A stretch of 64,000 nt of DNA from Runella rosea. GTDB lineage: Bacteria > Bacteroidota > Bacteroidia > Cytophagales > Spirosomataceae. A program made the position numbers and the translations under genes. The notes beneath the pieces are model-generated. The model did not search any database, was not told the DNA's origin, and was given only the letters and a program-made list of their open reading frames with translations. This document shows positions 24,601 to 31,913 of this stretch, piece after piece; positions within the stretch are counted from its first letter, which is position 1; each line of letters begins with the position of its first letter. The stretch lies in contig NZ_CP030850.1 of the NCBI RefSeq assembly GCF_003325355.1, forward strand, positions 3,162,001 through 3,226,000, given 5' to 3'.

Positions 24601-25313
24601 GAAATAGACGAAGTGCCTTCGGGGGTTTTGATTTGGCCGTCGGTGAGCGGTTGTGGACTCCCGCCCGAAAAATCAAGACCCGCGTTGTTTCCGAAATACC
24701 ATTTGGCCCCTTCCTGATTGGATTGTTCCAAACAGACTTTTACCGTAATTTTATCCTCATACGTACAGCCGCTTTCGGAGGTTACTTCTACCGAGTAGCA
24801 GCCCGAACTATCGACGCGTAAGGTTTGGGTGGTATCTCCTTTCGGGAACCACATGTATTTGGCTCCATTCGGGGCGTTGGAAGGATACGGATTCAGCACC
24901 AATTTACCTAAATCCTCCTTACAAATCATGGTATCACGACGCCAATTGGGAAAAGCGGGCGGCGGCACCCCAACGTTAACGGTTCGGGTAACCGTTTCGG
25001 GTACACCCGCCACCGTCCGGGTCAGCGTGATGAGCTTCATGCCTGGCGTCTGAAAAAGGTGCTTGATGCTGTTTTTGGTGGAAGTAATAATGCCGCTTCC
25101 ATCTCCAAAATCCCAGCTCCATGCCGTTGACGTGGCCAGCGTATCCGTAAAAACCGTTGAATCAGCAAGGCATTCCTGATCAGGAATACATAATTTTCCA
25201 GAAACCTTAAAAGGCTCTAGCTGTGCGTGCGCAGTACCGATAGACAGCAACACCAGCATCCATCCTCCAAGTAATGAAAGAAATATGTGCAGCTTTTTTC
25301 TCATGGGTTTCAT
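21666..25313 (-). CDS. Giant secreted PKD-domain protein with T9SS type B (gliding-associated) C-terminal domain
   Basis: 1215 residues. A signal peptide spans about residues 1-30 (cleavage near AHAQ). A PKD domain begins near residue 45 (WSWDFGDGSG at 65-74). The next section, about 200-570, reads like a repeated-blade, possibly propeller-like region (GAKWYFGNNAGLDFSGGSPQ, LLFYTDGVKIFDKNG). A second PKD (YTWNFGDGSAPVTGQ), several Ig-like/PKD-like repeats (SLGPDTSLCVGGGN, WSTGETT seen repeatedly) and finally IPDVFTPNGDGNNDVLNVFG follow. RWGEVIFYTNDINQKWDGSY belongs to the gliding-associated C-terminal (CHU_C, type B) signal for type IX secretion. It is probably exported to the surface as an adhesin-like protein. 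Codon 4 is a second possible start. Confidence 0.9.
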   Translation of the reverse strand: MKPMRKKLHIFLSLLGGWMLVLLSIGTAHAQLEPFKVSGKLCIPDQECLADSTVFTDTLATSTAWSWDFGDGSGIITSTKNSIKHLFQTPGMKLITLTRTVAGVPETVTRTVNVGVPPPAFPNWRRDTMICKEDLGKLVLNPYPSNAPNGAKYMWFPKGDTTQTLRVDSSGCYSVEVTSESGCTYEDKITVKVCLEQSNQEGAKWYFGNNAGLDFSGGSPQPLTDGQIKTPEGTSSISNSKGQLLFYTDGVKIFDKNGVVMPSKDTAALAGSPNSTQSALIVPKPTCRGCEYLYYVFTTSEINGQKKFSYSLVDMRRNGGKGEVVETNNLLNDNTTERIASVRNDRDSTYWIVSHDYDSNVFRVYHATKAGLEGPFQYALGAVQDTVSKGEGYMKFSPADSTGMRRLAVVVPGPPRNLVEIYNFSDSSGRLSGPQTIDLGPAPPKAYGVEFSPDGTKMYVSLQKGDAPGDTTLSRLWQYDISLGDSARIADSKILIDSSATQVYGALQVGSDGRIYLAIKDSQYLGVINEPDEDSQDEVRFVKDGIFLGGSTSQLGLPNFVQNFTNESSGPGFTYSDTCSNQATNFQASPLCDPIKDSYTWNFGDGSAPVTGQNQQVQHTYKMPGTYTVSLRLVNRCKDTTITQRITIIATPDPINLRSPIDTCTNRLVLDAGVQAEEYLWLRNGVPLARTKTITLQPNGGSGRYQVYAANGIEAQCFSQGATQITLRRPPAYSLGPDTSLCVGGGNVVLNAKPTPTNWNKFQWSTGETTQLITVTQPGTYSVQVTINTGTPQACVNEDTIQVRALPKARIAAVLTPPTGCTTTDGQIVIGNISPPSGSYTFEWFGPNNTMLSATGNTLPNVGEGTYRVMLRGNPAVCATDSSFGLRAVRTLRLQPTIVNARCTLPSSGAINLNTLAGTPQTYVWTNAMGAGLGTNAALLANLLPGTYNVKVTDAGGCDTTLRDITVGITPDKFLSLGPDRKKCIGDTALLIPSLPLIPGNQYRWSTGETTDRISVTRGGTYTLTVTNTVTGCTDNDDFTYSLAPRPTYDLTKEVPLCDLDDGAMATLAVRGGASNLSYFWFHSEERTSRVMVSLVGNYRVRISNPEGCELFDTARVVVRCEPRIYIPDVFTPNGDGNNDVLNVFGDHLTDFELKIFNRWGEVIFYTNDINQKWDGSYRGSVYPPMSYPYVVSFKSKFFPDRPRENQRGAVLLVR

Positions 25314-25530
25314 TTGACTCCTCCTACCTCAAATCTCGTGCCTAATCTTAACCTGTTTTGGATAAAGATGTTTACGCAGTTTTTCGTAAAAACGTTGTAA
25401 TCAATTCAATACTATTTTTAAAAAACAGGTCAGACCATTGAGTTCTACCTAAAAACGACAAAACCTTACCGAAAATTTTATGGAAATCTACGGTAAGGTA
25501 ATAAATTATGTCGAAAAGGAAATTAGCTAC

Positions 25531-26376
25531 TTAAAGGCTCTTCAAATAAGCCATGCTTTGAGGCACTTGCTGCATGGCACCTAGGTTTTCGTCTTCGATG
25601 TAAAAATACTTAATAGACGATTTTTTGGCCGCTTTCAAAATCTCTGGGTAATTGATTTGGCCCGTACCGAGCACCACGCAGTTTTCGTTGGGTGTACTGC
25701 CAGAAGTACTTTTTGGCACCCCGATTTTCAAGTCTTTCAGGTGAATTAATTTAAACCGCTTGGGATATTTTTTGAGCATCTCAGCAGGATTCTGACCAGG
25801 CAGGTGCATCCATACTACATCCATTTCAAAAAAGACCGCATCAGGATTGGTGTTCTGAACGATGTAGTCAAAATACGTCCCCTTTTCGTAAGGCTCAAAC
25901 TCAAACCCGTGGTTATGGTAACAGAAAGTCAGCCCGTTCTCTTTGAGCTTTTGCCCAAAACGGTTGAAATCTTCTACCGTTTTTTTGGCCAATGCCTCAT
26001 CCATCGGCCCTTTGTGTGGTACTGAACCAATCCGTACAAATTCAGCGCCCAAGGTTTTGGCATTCTGAACCACGGTTTCGGTTTTATCGTTCAGGTCGGC
26101 AAAGCTTACACCGAGGCTGCTGCAACGCATTCCGCGCTCATCCAGTAAAGCCCGAAGTTCGGCCGCTGTTTTACCAAACAAATTGGAAAATTCAATGTTA
26201 GTAATACCCATGGCCTTCACTTTATCCAAGGTACCAGGCACATCTTTACTGAATTCATTCCGAAACGTATACGAAACCGCCCCAGGGGTATCCTTTAGCA
26301 ATTTTCCGAAACGTTGCGCGTAGGCCGTTGACAAAAAACTCGTCAGGATACACAAATAAATCAAATGCTTTTTCAT
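25531..26376 (-). CDS. Exported sugar phosphate isomerase/epimerase-like TIM-barrel protein
   Basis: 281 residues with a signal peptide (MKKHLIYLCILTSFLSTAYAQ). The body follows the xylose-isomerase-like AP-endonuclease-2 fold: KDTPGAVSYTFRNEF, GITNIEFSNLFG, an EFVRIGSVPHKG strand, TFCYHNHGFEFEPYEKG, FFEMDVVWMHLPGQNP, KLIHLKDLKIG and YFYIEDEN. The conserved His, Glu and Asp of the metal site are present. In Cytophagales such proteins often accompany Gfo/Idh/MocA oxidoreductases and transporters in sugar or inositol-like pathways, as here. Export of the enzyme is unusual compared with classical isomerases but common in this phylum. Confidence 0.85.
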   Translation of the reverse strand: MKKHLIYLCILTSFLSTAYAQRFGKLLKDTPGAVSYTFRNEFSKDVPGTLDKVKAMGITNIEFSNLFGKTAAELRALLDERGMRCSSLGVSFADLNDKTETVVQNAKTLGAEFVRIGSVPHKGPMDEALAKKTVEDFNRFGQKLKENGLTFCYHNHGFEFEPYEKGTYFDYIVQNTNPDAVFFEMDVVWMHLPGQNPAEMLKKYPKRFKLIHLKDLKIGVPKSTSGSTPNENCVVLGTGQINYPEILKAAKKSSIKYFYIEDENLGAMQQVPQSMAYLKSL

Positions 26377-26424
26377 AAAAATCAGGTTAATTGTTGCAAA
26401 TAAAGAGGTTGGACAAACGTCTAT

Positions 26425-27648
26425 CTACTCTTCCACATAGTTCATATCTTTGGTAAAAGTTTCTTCTAACGACTGAAGGCAAATCAACGAAATAACCACT
26501 ACCACTGTCCCAATCAATAGCGCCCCGTTTATTACCCCCAAAGAAGGTTTTAGGTATACAAAAGACGCCGCTAACGGAATGGTAGCACCGCGCACGAAGT
26601 TGGGCACAGAAGTAGCCACCGTAGCCCGGAGGTTGGTTCCGAAAAGTTCGGCCGCCAGAATAATAAACAACGTCCAATAGCCATTACAAAACCCTAAACA
26701 GGCGCAAAGGATATAAAATTGCGTCGTGTTTTGGATGGGAGCCATCAGGTAAATAATCATGAACGAGAATGACATCAACAGAAAAATGCGAATCGCTTTT
26801 TTCCGACTTTGTAGGCGCTGACTCAAAAAGCCGCTCACAATATCCCCGAATGTTTGTCCCGTAAAGGCCAGCATAACGGCTTTGCCCGCAATGATGGGGT
26901 CTGCTAAGCCGTGACTTATACCGAATTCAGGTGAAAAAGTAATCAAAATGCCCACCACAAACCACAACGGCACCCCGACGACGATTGCCAACAAATATTT
27001 CTTCAAGCGTTGCGGAGTAAAGAGCATTCCGATATTACCGCGCTTCACATCTTTATTTCGGAGATTAACAAATAAGCCCGATTCAAATACGTTGACCCGC
27101 AACACCAATAATAAAAGCCCTAAACCGCCGCCTACGTAGTATGACATGCGCCATTCGAACAAATCAGCTACAAAATAGGCCAGTACGCCACCCAAAACAC
27201 CCATCGTTGCTACCAGCACCGAACCGTACCCGCGCAAATGCTTGGGCAAAACCTCAGCGACAAGGGTGATTCCTGCGCCTAATTCTCCCGCTAAACCCAC
27301 ACCCGCAATAAAGCGCAAAACCGCGTATTGAGGCACGCTGGTGATGAGTCCGTTGGCGATATTGGCTAAAGAATAGAGTAAAATTGAACCAAAAAGCACA
27401 GAAAGTCGGCCTTTTTTATCCCCCAAAATCCCCCATAGCACGCCGCCAATCAACAATCCAGCCAACTGCATATTGAGTAAAAAAACACCTTCTGGCAAGA
27501 GTTGGTCACCCGTTACGCCAATGGCTTTGAGGCTGGGCACGCGCACCACACTAAACAAAAACAAATCGTACATATCTACCAAATAGCCCAGGGCGGCTAC
27601 CAAAACGGGCACTTGAAGAAGAAGCTTAAAATCGGAAGATTTGGTCAT
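26425..27648 (-). CDS. MFS transporter (sugar/metabolite:H+ symporter type)
   Basis: 407 residues from the ATG at 27648; the frame extends seven codons further upstream, which is unlikely to be used. About 12 membrane segments. Typical MFS signatures: GYLVDMYDLFLFSVV in helix 1, the loop 2-3 motif GILGDKKGRLSVLF (GxLxDrxGRr), and RFIAGVGLAGELGAGITLVAEVLPKHLRGYGS between helices 4 and 5, the pattern of metabolite:H+ symporters (SP/MHS groups). FGTNLRATVATSVPNFVRG repeats the motif in the second half. Substrate unknown, probably a sugar or sugar acid handled by the adjacent enzymes. Confidence 0.88.
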   Translation of the reverse strand: MTKSSDFKLLLQVPVLVAALGYLVDMYDLFLFSVVRVPSLKAIGVTGDQLLPEGVFLLNMQLAGLLIGGVLWGILGDKKGRLSVLFGSILLYSLANIANGLITSVPQYAVLRFIAGVGLAGELGAGITLVAEVLPKHLRGYGSVLVATMGVLGGVLAYFVADLFEWRMSYYVGGGLGLLLLVLRVNVFESGLFVNLRNKDVKRGNIGMLFTPQRLKKYLLAIVVGVPLWFVVGILITFSPEFGISHGLADPIIAGKAVMLAFTGQTFGDIVSGFLSQRLQSRKKAIRIFLLMSFSFMIIYLMAPIQNTTQFYILCACLGFCNGYWTLFIILAAELFGTNLRATVATSVPNFVRGATIPLAASFVYLKPSLGVINGALLIGTVVVVISLICLQSLEETFTKDMNYVEE

Positions 27649-27676
27649 AAAAATTATTTTTAAGCGCAAAAAATTA

Positions 27677-27745
27677 AACCACAGAGAAACTGAGGAACAC
27701 AGAGTTAAAAAAAGTATCTCTGTGGTTCTCCATTCCTCTGTGGTT
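27677..27745. repeat. Imperfect 28-bp inverted repeat in the spacer
   Basis: The left arm (27677-27704, begins aaccacagag and ends cacagag) and the right arm (27718-27745, begins ctctgtgg and ends ctctgtggtt) are complementary at about 23 of 28 positions around a 13-nt A-rich loop. It sits in the 102-base gap between the oxidoreductase stop and the MFS start, inside a likely operon. Its CACAGAG words suggest a dispersed intergenic repeat. Confidence 0.65.
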
Positions 27746-27750
27746 GAGAT

Positions 27751-29052
27751 TTATACTTTATCAGGTACAACAAACGGTGCGCGGTATTTGCGGGTGAGCA
27801 TCGTGTTGGCTTGTTTGTCGCCGATGAATGTTTCTTTTTCGGGGTCAAACTTGAGCGTGCGCCCCAGTCGATACGAGATATTGCCCAAATGCGCCAGCGA
27901 AGCCGCCATGTGGGCCGTTTCTACGGGACCGTTCAAGAGTTTTTTGTCCTGTGCCCGCACCGCATCTACAAAGTTTTTGTAATGGTCGCCGCCTTCTTTT
28001 CGGGCTGGGCCAGGAGTACGCTCCCTGCCAAGATAGGTTTTATAATCGTTGTAGCCATTGATAACCATGTAGCCTTTGTCGCCGTAAAAAAGGTTTCCTA
28101 CTTCCACGCCGTCTTCCTTGTTGGTCATCCAAGGGCGCACTTCTACTTCAATGATTTTTTTCTGTTTGGGATAAATATAACTCGACGTGAGCGTCTCGGG
28201 CGTTTCTTTGCAGTCGTTCCAAAGGAATTTGCCGCCCGTAGAAGTAATCTCTTCGGGCAACCCTACGTTGAGTCCCCACATGGCGAGGTCGGTTTCGTGG
28301 ATACCTTGGTTGCCGATGTCACCGTTGCCGTATTCCCAAAACCAATGCCAGTTGTAATGTACGTAGTTTTTAGAGAACTCACGGGCTTGCGCTGGTCCCT
28401 GCCATAAGTCCCAGTTCAGGCCCGCAGGTACTGCCGATGGGCCCTGATTACCAATATCAGGCCGCCATTTGAATATCAACGCCCGGGCCATGTATACATT
28501 TCCAATGAGGCCGTCGCGCAGGTGTTTAATGGCCTCCTGAATGGCGACCGAGCTGCGCAACTGCACGCCGTGCTGTACAATACGATTGTATTTAGTAGCG
28601 GCTTCGACCAGTTTACGACCTTCGTAAATATTATGACAGGCAGGTTTTTCTACGTAGACATCCTTGCCCGCCTGACACGCCCAAATGGCCGCCAACGCGT
28701 GCCAATGGTTGGGCGTGGCAATACTCACGGCATCAATGTCTTTATCTTCGTAGACCTTCCGTAAATCTTGTTCCGTTTTTACTTTCTTTTTATGGTTCTT
28801 CTCAAAGTCGGCCGCGCGTTCCTGAAGCACAACGTTGTCAACGTCGCAAAGGGTAGCTACTTCTACATTTTCTAGTTTTGAGAAACCAGAAATATGGTCT
28901 TTACCGCGACCGTTTACCCCAATTACCGCCACGCGCACGCGGTCATTGGCCCCAAATGCATGGGCAGGAATAATGGTCGGAATTCCTACCGCCGCCGTAC
29001 CTAAGGCCGCCGTTTTTAGAAATTTCCGTCGTGAAAAAGGGATATGTTTCAT
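27751..29052 (-). CDS. Exported Gfo/Idh/MocA family oxidoreductase
   Basis: 433 residues. A twin-arginine signal, SRRKFLKTAALG (residues 7-18), precedes a hydrophobic stretch ending near AHAFGA, so the protein is probably folded with its cofactor and exported by Tat. The Rossmann motif VRVAVIGVNGRGKDHISGF binds NAD(P). DAVSIATPNHWHALAAIWACQAGKDVYVEKPA (seen in two overlapping pieces) contains the family's EKP motif. GNGDIGNQGIHETDLAMWGL holds the catalytic-histidine region. These enzymes oxidise or reduce sugars; the exact substrate is unknown. First gene of the transporter/isomerase group downstream on the same strand. Confidence 0.9.
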   Translation of the reverse strand: MKHIPFSRRKFLKTAALGTAAVGIPTIIPAHAFGANDRVRVAVIGVNGRGKDHISGFSKLENVEVATLCDVDNVVLQERAADFEKNHKKKVKTEQDLRKVYEDKDIDAVSIATPNHWHALAAIWACQAGKDVYVEKPACHNIYEGRKLVEAATKYNRIVQHGVQLRSSVAIQEAIKHLRDGLIGNVYMARALIFKWRPDIGNQGPSAVPAGLNWDLWQGPAQAREFSKNYVHYNWHWFWEYGNGDIGNQGIHETDLAMWGLNVGLPEEITSTGGKFLWNDCKETPETLTSSYIYPKQKKIIEVEVRPWMTNKEDGVEVGNLFYGDKGYMVINGYNDYKTYLGRERTPGPARKEGGDHYKNFVDAVRAQDKKLLNGPVETAHMAASLAHLGNISYRLGRTLKFDPEKETFIGDKQANTMLTRKYRAPFVVPDKV

Positions 29053-29160
29053 TTGTCAAGGGTTTGAATTACTTCTACCCCTAGTAAGAACTCCAAGAAG
29101 CATACATACTTGTTTTTGAGGTCAAAAATCGGTTTTAACGCCCAATCTACCTTGCTTTTA

Positions 29161-29907
29161 TCACAACCAGCCAAATCGTTCCATCAAACGGTCTTTCTGC
29201 CCTCTCGAAACTGGAATACTTTGGTTATTATCCATCACGATGTAATTCCCTTCACCCCTGACAAATTTTTTGATTCGGTTTAGGTTGATCAAGTACTGAC
29301 GATGTACCCGCAAAAAATCCCTTTCTTCCAACAATTCTTGAATCTCTCGTAGGGTTTTTGTGACTAGATAATCCTGCCCATCAGACAAGTAAAAACGGGT
29401 ATATTTATCGTCGGATTCACAATACAGAATGTTGTGTACGGCCACAAACGTGACGCCGTTTTGGTACGGTAAGGCCAGACGGTCGGGCAAGACTTTAGCC
29501 GTACCAGTGAGCTGTTGCTGCAAATATTGAATTTGTTGGGGACTGGTCTGATGTTGCTTTTCGATTTTTTGGATCGTAGCAATCAGCTCCTGCGTATCAA
29601 TCGGTTTGAGCAAATAATCCAAGGCACTGTACTTAAACGCCTTGAGCGCAAAGCGGTCGTATGCCGTGACAAAAACGAGCGAAAAAGCAATATCTCCCAC
29701 CGCTTCCAATACCTGAAAGCCATTCATTTGTGGCATTTCAATGTCTAAAAACAGGATTTCAGGACGATGTATTTTAATGGCTTCAACGCCTTGAATGCTA
29801 CCCGTACAGGTCGCAACTACGTCAATTTGAGGACAATGTTGGGATAACCGTAGAGCCAATAAATTGACAGCATTGGGTTCATCATCAATAATTACAGCAC
29901 TTAGCAT
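29161..29907 (-). CDS. LytR/AlgR-family response regulator (REC + LytTR)
   Basis: 248 residues. Receiver domain 1-120: acidic DDE at 8-10, phosphoacceptor Asp55 in LFLDIEMPQMNG, conserved Thr in FVTAYD, and Lys in YLLKPID. LytTR DNA-binding domain about 145-246: VAVHNILYCESDDKYTRFYL, LLEERDFLRVHRQYLINLNRIKKFV and QSIPVSRGQKDRL. It starts 11 bases after the stop of the TPR histidine kinase and surely pairs with it, and perhaps also with the second kinase upstream. Target promoters are unknown. Confidence 0.93.
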   Translation of the reverse strand: MLSAVIIDDEPNAVNLLALRLSQHCPQIDVVATCTGSIQGVEAIKIHRPEILFLDIEMPQMNGFQVLEAVGDIAFSLVFVTAYDRFALKAFKYSALDYLLKPIDTQELIATIQKIEKQHQTSPQQIQYLQQQLTGTAKVLPDRLALPYQNGVTFVAVHNILYCESDDKYTRFYLSDGQDYLVTKTLREIQELLEERDFLRVHRQYLINLNRIKKFVRGEGNYIVMDNNQSIPVSRGQKDRLMERFGWL

Positions 29908-29918
29908 AACAGTGGGAA

Positions 29919-31721
29919 TTAAATGGGAATTTTAATAATAACTTTGGTACCCGTGGCTTGCCCATCGGCATTCACTAAATCTAAAATTTCGACCCTTGTA
30001 TTGGTTTGATACAATTGATTGATGAGGTCGATTCGCTCCGATGTCACCTTCATGCCAAAGGATTTTTGTCGGGTCACGGATTTACTTTTAAATTCGGCGG
30101 CCTTCTCTCTGCCCACTCCATCATCAATTACTTTGATATGTAGAAGGGTATCAGCAGGTTGTCGAATATCAATCGTTACGGTACCTCCTTGTTCTTTGTG
30201 CATTAGTCCATGCCAAATGGCATTTTCAACAAATGGCTGAATCAATAAAGGTGGAATCTGGATGGAATCCAGGTCAAGGTTGGTGGATACATTGATTTGA
30301 TACTGTACTTTTTGCTGAAAACGCATAGCTTCCATTTCGATGTACAGACGCAGGGTTTCGAGCTCATTAAACAACGTCACTTTTTCTGAACGCGAGTTTT
30401 CGAGCACGAGTCGTATCAGTCGAGAAAATTTGGTCAAGTATTCAGACGCCTTATCCGCTTCATTGCGCGCTGTATAGTATTGAATCGAATTAAGGCAGTT
30501 GAAAATAAAATGTGGATTCATCTGCGCACGCAGCGCCGAAATTTCGGTTTGGGCAATCCGTTGCTGGTACTCAGCATCCTGTTTTTCCCTTCGTTGGGAC
30601 AATAAGCTGTTTCGATACAACAAAATAATAATTAATGCCCCCAAAAATCCCCCCATAATCCAAAACTGGCGGTTTCTGTTCTGCACCTCATTGGCCTGTT
30701 TTTGCAAGGCCAAATCTTTTTCATATTGGGATTTATAAAGATTGAGGCGGCTTTCAAACGTTTCATAATACATAGAATCGCGCTGATTGAGCGCAAGCTC
30801 TGAAAAACGCAACCCCTCTTTATAGTTTCCAAGACCCTTATAAGCTTGGGTCGTTATAAAAGATGCCCAGAAAATCTGTTGATTGGAATGGTACCTCTGA
30901 GAGTAATCCATGGCCAATTGAGCAAGCCGTAGCGCTTCCGCAAAATTCTCCCTGCGGAGTTGAAGACCCGCCATTTCGTTATAAATAGCCGCTTGCGCAA
31001 ATACGTTGTCTAATTTATGGGCTATTTTTTCCACTTTCTGAAAATGAGCCAACGCCGAATCTAGTTCATCTTGCATGACGTGCAGATAGCCTTGGCTCCA
31101 ATTGACCAAGCCTATGCCAAAATCAGAATATGTACGATGATAATCCTGCAAGGCCGATTGATAATAACGCTCGGCGATCCTAAAATTTGATTTACCACGA
31201 TACAGGTCGCCCAAATTGACCTTACATCGCACAATCATGCTATCATTTTTCAGTTTTTTAAAAATCACCACCGCCTTATCATAATATACCTGCGCCGAAT
31301 CCCATTGCTTAAATTCGGCGTGGCAATCACCCATAAAACGGTAGGCGTGGGCTTCGTGCAGGGGCCACTGGATGGATTGTGCCAACGTAAGCGCCTGCCG
31401 AGAAATGTCCATAACATTATGGTAACGCCCGTCAAAAACCAAATAATTACTCTGTTCGTGAAACGCCAGAATCCGGCCTTTTGGCCAATCGCGGGCCTCA
31501 GAAAGAGAAAGTGCTTTTTGGGCATACGTAGCCACCGAATCAACATTCTTGAATTGATAAAGATGCGCCAGCCGACAATAAGACACCACAAGTTGAGTAT
31601 CCCTGGTGTAGGAAACAGGCAATTTTTCCAGCGACCTTATTTGTTTAGTCAGCATTCCTGATTGAGCAAATACGCCCAAACAAGCCAATAGCATCAACGT
31701 ACATAAGTAGCTAATTTTCAA
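29919..31721 (-). CDS. TPR-sensor LytS-type histidine kinase
   Basis: 600 residues. The start codon is TTG (complement of 31719-31721), giving the signal peptide MKISYLCTLMLLACLGVFAQ. Residues 40-340 are tetratricopeptide-like helical repeats (for example WDSAQVYYDKAVVIFKKLKN, FRIAERYYQSALQDY), a periplasmic sensor. One membrane helix lies at about 353-370. A short coiled coil precedes the His_kinase domain, where His404 in AQMNPHFIFNCLNSIQYYT is phosphorylated. The HATPase (FVENAIWHGL, IDDGVGREKA, SFGMKVTSERI) completes it. It is operonic with the LytTR regulator at 29161. Confidence 0.92.
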   Translation of the reverse strand: MKISYLCTLMLLACLGVFAQSGMLTKQIRSLEKLPVSYTRDTQLVVSYCRLAHLYQFKNVDSVATYAQKALSLSEARDWPKGRILAFHEQSNYLVFDGRYHNVMDISRQALTLAQSIQWPLHEAHAYRFMGDCHAEFKQWDSAQVYYDKAVVIFKKLKNDSMIVRCKVNLGDLYRGKSNFRIAERYYQSALQDYHRTYSDFGIGLVNWSQGYLHVMQDELDSALAHFQKVEKIAHKLDNVFAQAAIYNEMAGLQLRRENFAEALRLAQLAMDYSQRYHSNQQIFWASFITTQAYKGLGNYKEGLRFSELALNQRDSMYYETFESRLNLYKSQYEKDLALQKQANEVQNRNRQFWIMGGFLGALIIILLYRNSLLSQRREKQDAEYQQRIAQTEISALRAQMNPHFIFNCLNSIQYYTARNEADKASEYLTKFSRLIRLVLENSRSEKVTLFNELETLRLYIEMEAMRFQQKVQYQINVSTNLDLDSIQIPPLLIQPFVENAIWHGLMHKEQGGTVTIDIRQPADTLLHIKVIDDGVGREKAAEFKSKSVTRQKSFGMKVTSERIDLINQLYQTNTRVEILDLVNADGQATGTKVIIKIPI

Positions 31722-31737
31722 AGTATTATATAGATTA

Positions 31738-31745
31738 CAAAAGTA
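31738..31745 (-). promoter_or_regulatory. Candidate -7 promoter box for the TPR kinase gene
   Basis: On the minus strand the sequence reads TACTTTTG, an exact TAnnTTTG box. It is only 16 bases upstream of the TTG start at 31721. No convincing -33 TTTG is seen at the right distance. If used, the transcript would be nearly leaderless. Confidence 0.4.
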
Positions 31746-31913
31746 TAAAGCAGTTTGCCACTGAAACGTTGGTAAAACTCCAAATAAGCTTATAAATAGC
31801 TATGTCGGATTCCTTCTCCGCGAGGATAACATTTTGTCTTAAGTTTTACAATCGAAGGTGCGCCAACTGTCTTACTTTGGGAGCGAATGGCAGCTTTTTT
31901 GAGTAAGCGGTCA

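Noticed and set aside
24216-24821. 201-codon plus-strand frame inside the PKD protein gene
   Set aside because: It lies entirely antisense to a well-supported long gene and shows no domain or signal; a frame shadow.
27811-28407. 198-codon plus-strand frame in the Gfo/Idh/MocA gene
   Set aside because: Antisense to a strongly supported oxidoreductase, with no recognisable family.
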